DNA of 49,966 nucleotides. Origin: Paractinoplanes aksuensis. GTDB taxonomy: Bacteria; Actinomycetota; Actinomycetes; Mycobacteriales; Micromonosporaceae. Position numbers and translations under genes: made by a program. The stretch covers positions 1 to 49,966 of the forward strand of contig NZ_JAMYJR010000063.1 in NCBI RefSeq assembly GCF_024137025.1, read 5' to 3'. The notes under the pieces were generated by a model. It was not told the DNA's origin. It saw only the letters and a program-made list of their open reading frames with translations, and did no database searches. This document shows positions 1 to 8,396 of this stretch, piece after piece; position 1 is the stretch's first letter; every line of letters starts with the position of its first letter.

Positions 1-702
1 CAGCATCAAACGCACGGCGGGCATCCTGTCCCACCAAACCACCAAGATCAAATGCTACGACCGGCTGAACTCGCCGTCAACTTCGCCGACCTCGGAACCG
101 GCCTGGGTGTGCTGCCGCGCCAACTGAACTCACTGATCCTGTTCGACCGGTTCAGCGCGGATCTTCGGTGGAACGGCCGGCAGCCGCTCTTCCAGCCCAT
201 TCCGCTGGCGGCCCGGCATGGCGTGGATCGGGGTCCGCGACCGGATGATCAATGGGTGCAAGCCTGCTACGGAGCCACCGATTACTATGCGGATCTCTAT
301 CGCGAGCTCGAACTCTCCCTCGATGCGCCCGAGGTCAGGGAAGCCTCCGTGCGCTATCACGAATTCGACATCCTGGAGCGGCGCGACCTGGCCCGATTTG
401 TGCGGCATCATCGGATCAACGCGGTCAATCTCAGTTATGTCCTTTACGAGATCGAACCGGAGCGCCGAGCTTTGGTGATCGAGGTTTTGCGCCGGACCTT
501 GCGCCCACCAGGAATAATCGTTGTCACGGAGCCCGTGGCGGAATTGACCAAGCCGGGCTGCACCGTAACGGTCTACGACGACTCCCAGTCGTCTCCACAA
601 CGAGTGTGTTTGGTTTCGGACGGCCATTTTCGCGGCGACGTGCTCCCGCTCGACGATTTCGAGTCGTTCGTCGCGCGCCACCCCGTCCTCACGGACCCAT
701 GA
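1..702 (+). CDS. SAM-dependent methyltransferase-like protein, 5' end uncertain
   Basis: The frame is open from the window edge, so the start may lie outside; the first ATG is at 52 (216 residues from there). A glycine-rich DLGTGLG stretch resembles SAM-binding motif I. The C-terminal half (SYVLYEIEPERR, then RRTLRPPGIIVVTEP) resembles the post-core strands of class I methyltransferases. Before about 60 the +2 frame reads more like protein (KRTAGILSHQTTKIK), so a frameshift or a join near 60-70 is possible. GC is visibly lower than in most of the window (about 53-63% in lines I counted). The hydrolase follows 12 bases later, so the two are probably co-transcribed. The substrate cannot be told. 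Confidence 0.5.
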   Translation, partial: QHQTHGGHPVPPNHQDQMLRPAELAVNFADLGTGLGVLPRQLNSLILFDRFSADLRWNGRQPLFQPIPLAARHGVDRGPRPDDQWVQACYGATDYYADLYRELELSLDAPEVREASVRYHEFDILERRDLARFVRHHRINAVNLSYVLYEIEPERRALVIEVLRRTLRPPGIIVVTEPVAELTKPGCTVTVYDDSQSSPQRVCLVSDGHFRGDVLPLDDFESFVARHPVLTDP

Positions 703-714
703 GGAGGCGTTTCT

Positions 715-1860
715 GTGAACAGCCCGGGCGATCAGCGTTCCGACACCGCCCCTTCCGCCCGGCTCCGCATTCCGCCGTGGCTGGCCTTGGCCTCCGGCGC
801 TCTCGGCAGTGTCATCGGCATCGCGACGAATCTGTACTCCGCCGAGTTCCGGGCCGGGCTGGAGAACTTCGGTGATGTCAACGCCACGTTGGTCTCCGGG
901 GTGGTCACCGCCGTCGTAGCGGGCGGGACGACAGCTATTTTCTACCGGTGGTCGATCAAGCGCCGGCAACAATCGACCGTGACGGGCGGGACGATCGCGA
1001 TCCAACCCGGGGTCGCGGACTTCATCGACCGGCCGATCGACGAAAAGGTGATCGGGCGTGAGTTGCACTACCTGGAGGCGAAACGCGACTCGTCCGACCT
1101 CATCGTCTTCCTGCACGGGCTCGGTCTGGACGCCTTCGACTTCCGGCCCTACATGGTGGAGAGCCGCTACCACTGCGTCGCGCTGACGTTCTACGGCTTC
1201 AACGACACCGAGAAGGACGACGATCATTACGGCGTGATCTCGCTCGACTCGCACATGGCGCTGCTGGCCTACGCGCTCGACCGGCTGCACCGGATGTACC
1301 CGAAGAAGCGGATGACGATCGTCGGGTTCTCGTTCGGCGCCGACATGATCTTGTTTCTCGACGAGTACACCCGGCGGTCCGAGAAGAGGATTCTCGCGAA
1401 CATCAGCATTCACAAGGCTTTGCTGCTCGATCCGAACATCGACCGGCGCACCACGACCATCTCGTCGCGGATCGCCCGGGTCGACCAGGCCAACCCCGAG
1501 AAGCTGCTCGAGCTTCTCGGCTCGGCTTCGCAACTCGAGGAATTCCGGTATCTCTGCGAGTACCTCTACAAGATCCTGGACAAGAACTTCGCGCAGGTGC
1601 AGCGGCACGCCACCGAGGTCGTGCAGAAGTGGGACGTCGACTCGCCCGCGCGGTTCCTCGACTGTCTGGGCCGGCTGATCAGGGCCACCGGCGGCGTTCA
1701 CGTGATCCTGTCGTACAACTACGAGTATCTGTTCAGCCAGGTCAGTCAGGGCGCCGACGATCGCGGGCTGGACGTCAACAGCCTCGAGTGCTGCCAGAAC
1801 GATCACTTCGAGTTGATCAGCGCGTCCTTCCTCAAGGAGCGCCTCGAAGGGCTGCTCTGA
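715..1860 (+). CDS. Membrane-anchored alpha/beta hydrolase
   Basis: GTG start with GAGGAGG just upstream, partly overlapping the preceding stop codon. Residues about 15-80 hold two hydrophobic segments followed by the basic sequence RWSIKRRQQ, so the hydrolase domain probably sits on the cytoplasmic face. The fold is supported by LIVFLHGLGLD (oxyanion region), the nucleophile elbow GFSFGAD with Ser206, and a late NDHFE with His364 as likely catalytic histidine. It is not a recognised esterase subfamily and the substrate is unknown. GC is lower than in the flanking actinomycete-type genes, which hints at transfer together with the upstream methyltransferase-like gene. A membrane lipase or thioesterase role is possible but is inference. 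Confidence 0.7.
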   Translation: MNSPGDQRSDTAPSARLRIPPWLALASGALGSVIGIATNLYSAEFRAGLENFGDVNATLVSGVVTAVVAGGTTAIFYRWSIKRRQQSTVTGGTIAIQPGVADFIDRPIDEKVIGRELHYLEAKRDSSDLIVFLHGLGLDAFDFRPYMVESRYHCVALTFYGFNDTEKDDDHYGVISLDSHMALLAYALDRLHRMYPKKRMTIVGFSFGADMILFLDEYTRRSEKRILANISIHKALLLDPNIDRRTTTISSRIARVDQANPEKLLELLGSASQLEEFRYLCEYLYKILDKNFAQVQRHATEVVQKWDVDSPARFLDCLGRLIRATGGVHVILSYNYEYLFSQVSQGADDRGLDVNSLECCQNDHFELISASFLKERLEGLL

Positions 1861-1876
1861 CTCGCGATGCCCCTCT

Positions 1877-1925
1877 TTGCGCCACCGGTACTCGGTGGTA
1901 CGTTGTACCGGTACTGAGTGATACG
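1877..1925 (+). promoter_or_regulatory. Promoter and direct-repeat operator of the PadR operon
   Basis: Two 16-base repeats, GGTACTCGGTGGTACG (1887-1902) and GGTACTGAGTGATACG (1910-1925), match at 13 of 16 positions and start 23 bases apart, about two helical turns. A -35-like TTGCGC (1877-1882) and -10-like TACGTT (1899-1904), 16 bases apart, overlap the first repeat. This is what an autoregulated PadR gene should look like; the binding itself is inferred. Confidence 0.6.
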
Positions 1926-1950
1926 AGGTACCGGGTTGAAAGGGTCAGCG

Positions 1951-2277
1951 GTGGAAGACCTCACCGAGATGTTGAAAGGCACGCTCGAGGGATGCGTGCT
2001 CGAGATCATCGGGCGCGAGGAGACCTATGGTTACGCCATCACGCGCCGGCTCAACGATCTCGGGTTTGCTGATGTCGTGGAGGGCACGGTTTACACGATT
2101 CTGGTGCGGCTGGAGCGGAATCGGCTGGTGCGGGTGACCAAGCGAACGTCCGAAGTGGGCCCGCCGCGCAAGTTCTATGCGCTCAACGACGCCGGGCGCG
2201 GGGAGCTGGCGATGTTCTGGGCCAAGTGGCAGTACGTCTCCGCGCGCATCGACAAACTCAAGGAGGGCGGGGCATGA
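1951..2277 (+). CDS. PadR family transcriptional regulator
   Basis: A 108-residue winged-helix protein of the short PadR type. It opens with EDLTEMLKGTLEGCVLEII, the helix-turn-helix continues through YGYAITRRL, the wing is EGTVYTILVRLE, and FYALNDAGR ends the DNA-binding part. I chose the GTG at 1951 because GAAAGG lies 7 bases upstream and conserved PadR sequence starts there; a GTG at 1918 would add 11 residues inside the operator. It overlaps the next gene as ATGA. PadR proteins usually repress their own operon and are released by a small ligand or stress signal, which fits the direct repeats upstream. Confidence 0.85.
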   Translation: MEDLTEMLKGTLEGCVLEIIGREETYGYAITRRLNDLGFADVVEGTVYTILVRLERNRLVRVTKRTSEVGPPRKFYALNDAGRGELAMFWAKWQYVSARIDKLKEGGA

Positions 2278-2636
2278 GCATCTGGGAAACCGTCACGGGC
2301 GGCGACCTGAACCGGGATTGGAAGGCCTTCGCGGCGCGGGCCGCGGCGCTGTCGCCCGACCATCAGGCGGCGTGGGGCCGGATCGTTCAGCACCTCATGG
2401 CGTACGGCAGTTTCACCGGCCGCAACCTCACCCCCATCGCGGACGCTGCCCTCGCGCTGCTCGAGGAGGCCGCAGCCGACGGTCAGAGCGCCAACGAGGT
2501 GCTCGGCGACGACATCGCCGGTTTCACCACGGCCCTGGCCGGCGGGGCCGGCGCCCGCACCTACCGCGACCGTCGGCGCGAGCAGCTGAACCGCGACGTC
2601 GCCCGCAAACTGGCCCGGCTGGGGGGGCTGACATGA
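2274..2636 (+). CDS. DUF1048 family protein, first copy
   Basis: A 120-residue, probably all-helical cytoplasmic protein beginning MSIWETVTGG. The pattern (N-terminal WK..AARAAALSPDHQ, a central helix, then LLEEAAADG and DDIAGFTTAL) matches DUF1048, a family found next to PadR regulators, whose biochemical role is unknown. It overlaps the PadR stop as ATGA and the next gene in the same way, so the three are translationally coupled. It has a C-terminal basic extension (YRDRRREQLNRDVARKLARL) that the second copy lacks. Confidence 0.7.
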   Translation: MSIWETVTGGDLNRDWKAFAARAAALSPDHQAAWGRIVQHLMAYGSFTGRNLTPIADAALALLEEAAADGQSANEVLGDDIAGFTTALAGGAGARTYRDRRREQLNRDVARKLARLGGLT

Positions 2637-2896
2637 GCATCCGCGACATCATCGACGGCAAGAAGCAGTGGCGGGCCCACGTCGCCCGGGTCAAGATGCT
2701 CCCGCCCGACTACCGGATCGTCTACGGCGAGATCCAGCGCTACCTGTTCAAGGTCGGTTCGATCGACCTGCTCACCGGTCTCCTCGAGTTCTTCGAAGAG
2801 AGTGCCGCCTCCGGCCGCGGCGTCCTGGAGGTCACCGGCACCGACGTCGCCGCCTTCGCCGACGACCTGATCGAGGGCTCACCGACGTACGCGTAG
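2633..2896 (+). CDS. DUF1048 family protein, second copy
   Basis: An 87-residue protein of the same family as its upstream neighbour. Recognisable family blocks are KKQWRAHVARVKMLPPDYR, YGEIQRYLFKVG, LLEFFEESAASGR and DVAAFADDL. It starts with an ATG overlapping the previous stop and ends at a hairpin. Tandem DUF1048 proteins behind one PadR gene suggest that they act together, perhaps as a hetero-oligomer, but nothing here shows their partner. Confidence 0.8.
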   Translation: MSIRDIIDGKKQWRAHVARVKMLPPDYRIVYGEIQRYLFKVGSIDLLTGLLEFFEESAASGRGVLEVTGTDVAAFADDLIEGSPTYA

Positions 2897-2920
2897 GCCG
2901 GACGGAAAGTCCGTTCGGCC
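2896..2920 (+). terminator. Hairpin terminator after the PadR operon
   Basis: An 11-base stem (GGCCGGACGGA / TCCGTTCGGCC, one G-T pair) with a 3-base loop starts at the stop codon of the second DUF1048 gene. No long T-run follows, as is common in high-GC actinobacteria. Confidence 0.6.
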
Positions 2921-3046
2921 GTCCCGTTTCCGTCGATAGTCATAGGGAGGAGTGGCCGGTCACCGTCCATGTTCGACCGCTCGGTGGGCCGTGGCGCTCG
3001 CGCGGTCGCGCCATGGTGTGGGCGGTGGCGCAGGGGAGGGGACGGC

Positions 3047-5686
3047 ATGGCCGACGACGGGCGCTCGTACGCCTACGACGCCTTCCTCTCGTACAGTCAC
3101 GGGCCCGATGCGCAGCTGGCCGCGCGGCTGCAACGCCGGATCGCCCTGGCCGGGTTGCCCAGCTATCGGCCGGCTCGGCGCCGCGTCTTCCGCGACGTCA
3201 CCGAGATGGCGTTCAGCCCGGATCTGCGGTCGGCGATCGATGCGGCCCTGCGCGACTCCCGATGGCTGGTCGTGGTGGCCTCGACCCGCTCCCTGGACAG
3301 CGAATGGGTGCGGGCCGAGGTCGCGTTGTGGCGGGCCGAGCGGTCCCCGCAGCACATGGTGATCGTCGACGTGGACGGCTTTCCCCGGCCCGGCCACGAG
3401 TGGCTCACCGACGGGGTGCCGGCCGAGCAGATCGTGCCCCTCGACGGCGACAACACGGCCGTACGGGTGGCGGCGCTGCTCGACTCCGTGCCGGCCGACA
3501 CCCTCGGCGCCGTGGTGGCCCGGCGCCGCCGCCGGCGGACTGTCGGGCTGGCCGCCGCGGCCGTCGTGGTGGTGCTGGCCTTCGTCGCTTCGGTCACCGC
3601 GGCCGTGGTTTCCCGGCGGTACGCGGCGGCCGCCGATCGCGACCGCCGCCTGGCCGTCTCGTCGGCCCTGGCGGTGCGCAGCGAGGCCCTCCAGCTGACC
3701 GATCCGCAACTGGCCGGGCTGCTCGCCGTCGCGGCGCACGACCGGCACGCCTCACCCCGGACCGAGCATGCCCTGGCCAACGCGGCCCAGGAGCAATTGG
3801 CCGTTCCGCCGTACACGGACGTGGCCCTGACCAGCTCTCCGTTCGCCGGGGCGGTGCTGGGAGACGGGTTCGTGCTGGGCGCCGCGGACGGCACCTTGAC
3901 CTACTGGGCTCCGGGATCGTCGCCGGTGGTGGCCGGACGGCTGCCGGAACCGCTCGCCGCCGTGGTCGACGGGGGCGATTCGGCCGTGCTGGCGGTCGGC
4001 GTGCGCGGCTACGTGGCCGCCGTGGCGGGACCCGGCGAGGTCCGGAAGGTGGGCGTCGTCGCGGTGAGCGCCGACGTCACCGCGGCGGCCAGGGCGGGCG
4101 GCATGCTGGTTCTGGCCTGCTCGGACGGCACTGTAAGCAGTCTCGACGCGGGCAGTCTGGCCATGCGGTCCACCGTGAGGATGGGGAAGGTGACCGCCCT
4201 GGCCGGCGACCCGCGCACGTCGACGGTGTACGCGGCCGGTGCCGACACGATGTCGGCTTGGTCCGTCCCGGCACTGACCCGGCGGTGGCAGACGAAGCCG
4301 CCCCGGCCGGTCACCGGCCTGGCGGTCGCGACGGACCGGGATGCCGTGGCGACGGCCGACGCCGTCGGCCGGGTCCGGATCTACCGCGGCCGCACCGGGA
4401 CGATCGTCGAGGTGCCCAACGAGGAACTTGTCCCGGGGCACGACCAGGGCGTCGAGGTCGCGATCGGCTGGTGGCAGCAGGGCGAGACGTTCCTGTCGTC
4501 GGGGGCCGACCGTGTGCTGACCGGCGTGGATCCGTCGACCGGACTCGTGTCGGCCCGGATCAACCACAGCGCGTTGCCCGCGGCTCCGGTGGGGTTCGTC
4601 GGTGGGACCGGCGGGGTGGTGATCATCCTGCCGCGGGGAACGGTGCGGTGGGTGCCCAACACCCCGGACAAATACAACGTCGCTGCGCTGGCGCCGGTTT
4701 TCACCGAGGACGCCGGCGTGCCGAAGGTCGGTGGCGAAGTGGTCTATGCCCGGGCTCTGCTGGGCGTTTCCCCACGGCGGGGCGTCGTTCTGCAGGCGAT
4801 GACCGGGTCCGGCGCCGGGGCCCAAGCAGTGGCGTTCCGGCCGGACCAGGCCGCTGCCACGGCCGCGATGCGACTGCCGGGGCCGGGGCTGCTGCTGCCG
4901 GGCACGGACGAGATAGTTATGCGTCAACCGGACGGGTCGATCGTCCGGCACGCGCTGACCGACGGCCGGCCGGTCGGTCGCCTCCGGACCGCCGGCCCGG
5001 TCCGGCTGCTGCGCGCGGCGCCGACGTCTTCCGGGTGGCTTCTGGCGGCGGCCGACGGTGTCTCCCCGCGGGCCGGCGTGTTCCGGCCGGGCGACAGCGG
5101 TCGTCTCGATCTCGACACCGGCCGGTCCGCCGCCGTCACCGATCTGGCGGTGCTGCCCACGGGCCGGGTGGCCACGATCGACACGACCGGCGCCGTCGAT
5201 CTCTTCCGCGTCGACCCCGCGGTGACCCGCATCGCCACCACGAGGTCGACCGGTCCGGTGCGGCTGGTCGTGGTGGACGGCCGCGATCAGCTGGCGCTGA
5301 CCGAGCGCGGGGGCCGGGTCCGGCTGCTCGACGGGGCCACGCTGGCCGATCAGGGCGCCTTCGCTGCCGCGGGCGAGGATGTCGTGGCCCTGGCCGTCGA
5401 CGGCGACACGCTGGTGGTCGCGGCCGCGTACACGGGACTGGCGATCTACGACCCGGTCACCCTCGAAGCCCGTACGCCGAGCGTGTCGCGGGGGCACGCC
5501 GTCATCCGCGGCCTCGCGCGGATCGGTGGCCACGTTCTCGCCGTGTACGAGGACGGCGGCCTGGTGCGCGTGCGGTGGGACACCGTGGCTCTACGTGCGC
5601 GAGTCTGCGCATGGGTGGGCCGGATGCTGACCGACGACGAAGCCCGGCGGTTCGAGGTCGACGGGCAGCGGCCATGCCGGTCGTGA
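3047..5686 (+). CDS. TIR domain, membrane segment and beta-propeller protein
   Basis: 879 residues from the ATG preceded by GGGGAGGGG; an ATG at 2969 would add low-quality sequence. Residues 9-150 form a TIR domain: YDAFLSYSH, VFRDVTEMAFSP, a strand LVVVAS, then SEWVRAEVALW, where Glu91 aligns with the catalytic glutamate of NAD-cleaving TIR enzymes. A run of six arginines (159-164) precedes one membrane helix (about 166-189). The linker with DPQLAGLLAVAAHDR is typical of large actinobacterial sensor proteins, and the rest consists of repeated beta-blades of WD40 type. It ends with a Cys...GR.LT...C module shared with the next gene, which it overlaps by 13 bases. Likely an intracellular TIR effector with a sensor propeller; enzyme activity is inferred. 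Confidence 0.8.
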   Translation: MADDGRSYAYDAFLSYSHGPDAQLAARLQRRIALAGLPSYRPARRRVFRDVTEMAFSPDLRSAIDAALRDSRWLVVVASTRSLDSEWVRAEVALWRAERSPQHMVIVDVDGFPRPGHEWLTDGVPAEQIVPLDGDNTAVRVAALLDSVPADTLGAVVARRRRRRTVGLAAAAVVVVLAFVASVTAAVVSRRYAAAADRDRRLAVSSALAVRSEALQLTDPQLAGLLAVAAHDRHASPRTEHALANAAQEQLAVPPYTDVALTSSPFAGAVLGDGFVLGAADGTLTYWAPGSSPVVAGRLPEPLAAVVDGGDSAVLAVGVRGYVAAVAGPGEVRKVGVVAVSADVTAAARAGGMLVLACSDGTVSSLDAGSLAMRSTVRMGKVTALAGDPRTSTVYAAGADTMSAWSVPALTRRWQTKPPRPVTGLAVATDRDAVATADAVGRVRIYRGRTGTIVEVPNEELVPGHDQGVEVAIGWWQQGETFLSSGADRVLTGVDPSTGLVSARINHSALPAAPVGFVGGTGGVVIILPRGTVRWVPNTPDKYNVAALAPVFTEDAGVPKVGGEVVYARALLGVSPRRGVVLQAMTGSGAGAQAVAFRPDQAAATAAMRLPGPGLLLPGTDEIVMRQPDGSIVRHALTDGRPVGRLRTAGPVRLLRAAPTSSGWLLAAADGVSPRAGVFRPGDSGRLDLDTGRSAAVTDLAVLPTGRVATIDTTGAVDLFRVDPAVTRIATTRSTGPVRLVVVDGRDQLALTERGGRVRLLDGATLADQGAFAAAGEDVVALAVDGDTLVVAAAYTGLAIYDPVTLEARTPSVSRGHAVIRGLARIGGHVLAVYEDGGLVRVRWDTVALRARVCAWVGRMLTDDEARRFEVDGQRPCRS

Positions 5687-8283
5687 GCCTGCTGCACGCC
5701 GCCGTGCACCGGCGGGCCGCCGCGCAGTTACGCCGGGCGATGCTGCGGATCAGCCCGCGGCGGACGCGGCCGGAGCTCGTCCTGGTCGAGCGCCCGGACG
5801 ATCGTCCGACCGTCGCCCTGCTCGCACCCGTGCTGACCGGGGGCCCGCAGCCCGACCTGGCCGGCGTGGCGGTGCTCGACGGCGACCTGGTCTGGTCCGG
5901 GCCGGAGCGCCGGTTCGACCGCGAGCGCAGCACCGCGCTGCCGACCGGCTGGGAGCCGGCCCTGGCCCTCGAACCGCGCTGGGTCGACCTGCGCTGGCTG
6001 CCCGCCACGTCCTTCGCCCGCTTCGATCCGCGGCTGACCGACGCCGCGGCCCAGCTGCTGGCGCCCCTGGTCGGCCTGAGCACCGAGCAGTTGCTGCGCC
6101 GTGAACGGCGCCGGGTCCGCCGGGTCCGGACCGCATTGGCCGTCCTGGCCGTCGTCGTTCTCACCGCGACGGCCGGGGCGGTGGCGACAACCCGGCAGGC
6201 CGGGCAGCAGCGCGACCGCTCCGTCGCGCAGACTGCCGCCGCCCTCGACCAGCAGTGGGCGGCCACGGCCCGGTTGCAGGTCGACAGCCACCCGGACACC
6301 GCGTTCCTGCTGGCCCGGCTGGCTCTGCGGCACAATCCGGCGCTGCCCGAGGCCCGGGCCGTCGCGCTGCGAGCGGTGCAGGCCGTCGGCCCGGTCGACG
6401 TGCTCGCCCGGCCCGGCCCGCACCGGCTGACCGGGATGGCGGTCCGCGACTCCGACGGCCTCGTGGTGGTCGGCCGCAGCGACGGCGCTCTGGTCGCGCT
6501 GGCCGCGGGCCGGCCGGTCCGGCCGATCATCACCGATCCCGGCCTGCACGAGCAGTCGGTCGTCGCGATCAGTGCCGGCCGTTTCCTCGCCGTCGGCCGC
6601 AACGGCACGTTCCGGCTGGTCGAGGCCGATCTGTCGAGCCGTCCCGTGCCGGCGCCGCCGGGCCTGGGCCCGGTCACGGCGTCGGCCTGGAGCGACGCGC
6701 AGCAGCAGGTGGTGATCGGCACCGTCACGGGCGCCGTGCACGGCTGGGACATCAGCCGGGACCGGATCAGTTGGACGGTGCCGGTGAGTGCGTCCGCCGT
6801 GCGGGCCGTGGCCGCCGCTTCGTCGGTGGCGGCGGCCGACGAGGACGGTTGGGTGAGCCTCGTCCGGAACGGCAAGGTGGCCGAGCGGCGGCCCGCGGCC
6901 GCAGCCGACGTCCCGATCGACTTCGCCCAGCCGGCGTCGAGCCTGCTCTTCCTGAACGGCGGCGACCGGCTCGCGGTCGGCAGCAACGACGGCCGGGTCC
7001 GCATCTTCACGACCGACCCGCTGCGTGCGACGACCGACCTGCGCCGGGAGACGATCATGCCGCGCACGGGACCGGTGGTCAGCCTCGGGCAGGCCGGAAC
7101 CACGTTGCTGTCGACCGCGACCGACGGGAACGTCCGCTACTGGGACAGCGCCACGGCCGGCCACCTGGGCACCTCGCCGAGCTGGGGCGAACCGGGGGCC
7201 CTGCTCCACGTCGGCGCCGACCGCAAATCCTTCTATCTGGCCGCACCGGACGGCGGCGTCACGCGCCGCCGGCTCGACAGTGACCCGGCAGCCTCCCTCG
7301 GCGCGGCCTTCGGCCCTCACACGTACGTCACCAGCGCCGAACGACAGGGCCGGGTCGCGGTCCTGGACGCTGTGGCCGCGCCCGACCGGTTCACCTTGAC
7401 GCTGCGCCGCAGCGACGGTGAGCCGGCGTCGCCACGGACGCTGCCGATCACCGCGGCGCTGGGGCGGGTCTCCGAGCTCGCGGCCGACGGGCAGACCGTC
7501 TTCGTGCAACGGGAAGCCGGCGTCCTCACCGTGTGGACCGAGTCCGGGATGACCCGCACTCCGGTGCCCGGCGGCCGCAAGCTCCTGAGGCTGGTCGTCT
7601 CACCCACGGGCGACCGGCTGATCGGGATGGCCTCGGGAGCGCTTGTCGTCTGGCCGCTGACCGGGGCGCAACCGGGCGAGCCGGCGGTGATCGAGGTTCG
7701 CCCCAGCGCCAACGTCGGCGTCACCTTCGTGAACCCGACCACCGTCGTCGTGGTCACCGACGACGACCGGCGGATTCCGGTCCGCGTCGACCTGCTCACC
7801 GGCCGGGCCGACCCGATCGACGAGGCCCTGACCGGGGTGAGCGCGCTGGCCGCGACCGCGGACGGCCGCACTGTCGCGGTCGCCCGCCCGGACGGCCGGC
7901 TGTCCCTCGTCGACCCGGCGACCGGCCGGGCCGGCGCTGTCAGCGACCCGCTCCCGTCCGGCGTCAGCGCGCTCGCCTTCCTCGACGAGGGTCGTACGCT
8001 GGCGGCCGGCACCAACGGCGGGAGCATCTGGCTGGTCGACGTCGCCACCGGCGCCGCGCTGGTCGTGCTGGCCGGCTCCGGCCATCAGGTGATGAAGCTG
8101 ACGCCGCTGGCCGACGGCAGCCTGCTCAGTTCCGACGCCGGGGCCTTTTCCCAGCGCTGGACCATCGGCGTGGAGTCCCTGCTCCGTCGCGGCTGCGACC
8201 TCATCGGACGCCCCTTCACCGCCCAGGAGAGCCTTACCTTCCAGGTGCCGCCCGGCACGAATCCGTGCTCGGCCGGCGGTTGA
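5674..8283 (+). CDS. Partial-TIR, membrane segment and beta-propeller protein
   Basis: 869 residues from the ATG at 5674, overlapping the upstream gene by 13 bases. Residues 69-140 match the rear part of long actinobacterial TIR domains (DLVWSG, FDRERSTALP, EPRWVDLRW, DPRLTDAAAQLLAPLVG), but the front part with FLSYSH and the catalytic Glu is absent. Then come a basic stretch, one membrane helix (153-171), the linker DTAFLLARLALRHNP and a long beta-propeller with blades such as SNDGRVRIFTTD and TDGNVRYWDSA. The end (GCDLIGRPFTAQE...NPC) parallels the upstream protein. The reading frame stays open far upstream, but that is codon-bias shadow. It may be a regulatory or scaffold partner of the TIR protein. 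Confidence 0.75.
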   Translation: MPVVSLLHAAVHRRAAAQLRRAMLRISPRRTRPELVLVERPDDRPTVALLAPVLTGGPQPDLAGVAVLDGDLVWSGPERRFDRERSTALPTGWEPALALEPRWVDLRWLPATSFARFDPRLTDAAAQLLAPLVGLSTEQLLRRERRRVRRVRTALAVLAVVVLTATAGAVATTRQAGQQRDRSVAQTAAALDQQWAATARLQVDSHPDTAFLLARLALRHNPALPEARAVALRAVQAVGPVDVLARPGPHRLTGMAVRDSDGLVVVGRSDGALVALAAGRPVRPIITDPGLHEQSVVAISAGRFLAVGRNGTFRLVEADLSSRPVPAPPGLGPVTASAWSDAQQQVVIGTVTGAVHGWDISRDRISWTVPVSASAVRAVAAASSVAAADEDGWVSLVRNGKVAERRPAAAADVPIDFAQPASSLLFLNGGDRLAVGSNDGRVRIFTTDPLRATTDLRRETIMPRTGPVVSLGQAGTTLLSTATDGNVRYWDSATAGHLGTSPSWGEPGALLHVGADRKSFYLAAPDGGVTRRRLDSDPAASLGAAFGPHTYVTSAERQGRVAVLDAVAAPDRFTLTLRRSDGEPASPRTLPITAALGRVSELAADGQTVFVQREAGVLTVWTESGMTRTPVPGGRKLLRLVVSPTGDRLIGMASGALVVWPLTGAQPGEPAVIEVRPSANVGVTFVNPTTVVVVTDDDRRIPVRVDLLTGRADPIDEALTGVSALAATADGRTVAVARPDGRLSLVDPATGRAGAVSDPLPSGVSALAFLDEGRTLAAGTNGGSIWLVDVATGAALVVLAGSGHQVMKLTPLADGSLLSSDAGAFSQRWTIGVESLLRRGCDLIGRPFTAQESLTFQVPPGTNPCSAGG

Positions 8284-8356
8284 TTGTCACTGTCCGAAGT
8301 TGACGACCGCTACGGACGGTGGGGTGAACTCCCGGATTCGTGCCAGCCGGAGCGGC

Positions 8357-8373
8357 CTTATCTGGGCCTTATC
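8357..8373 (+). promoter_or_regulatory. CTTATC-N5-CTTATC response-regulator box
   Basis: Two perfect CTTATC copies with an 11-base period, 24 bases before the GT2 start. OmpR/PhoB-type regulators bind direct repeats with this period. The same arrangement occurs at 10552, before the OmpR-type regulator gene, so control by that regulator is likely. Confidence 0.6.
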
Positions 8374-8396
8374 CGGCTCTGATCACCGTTGTGGGC

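Noticed and set aside
130..1806. Long minus-strand open frame opposite the first two genes
   Set aside because: It is an antisense shadow: no domain, biased composition, while the plus strand has clear motifs and ribosome sites.
2668..5673. Continuous open frame upstream of the second propeller gene, giving a 1871-residue protein
   Set aside because: The upstream part is an Arg/Gly/Pro-rich shadow of the TIR gene; recognisable protein begins at the ATG at 5674.
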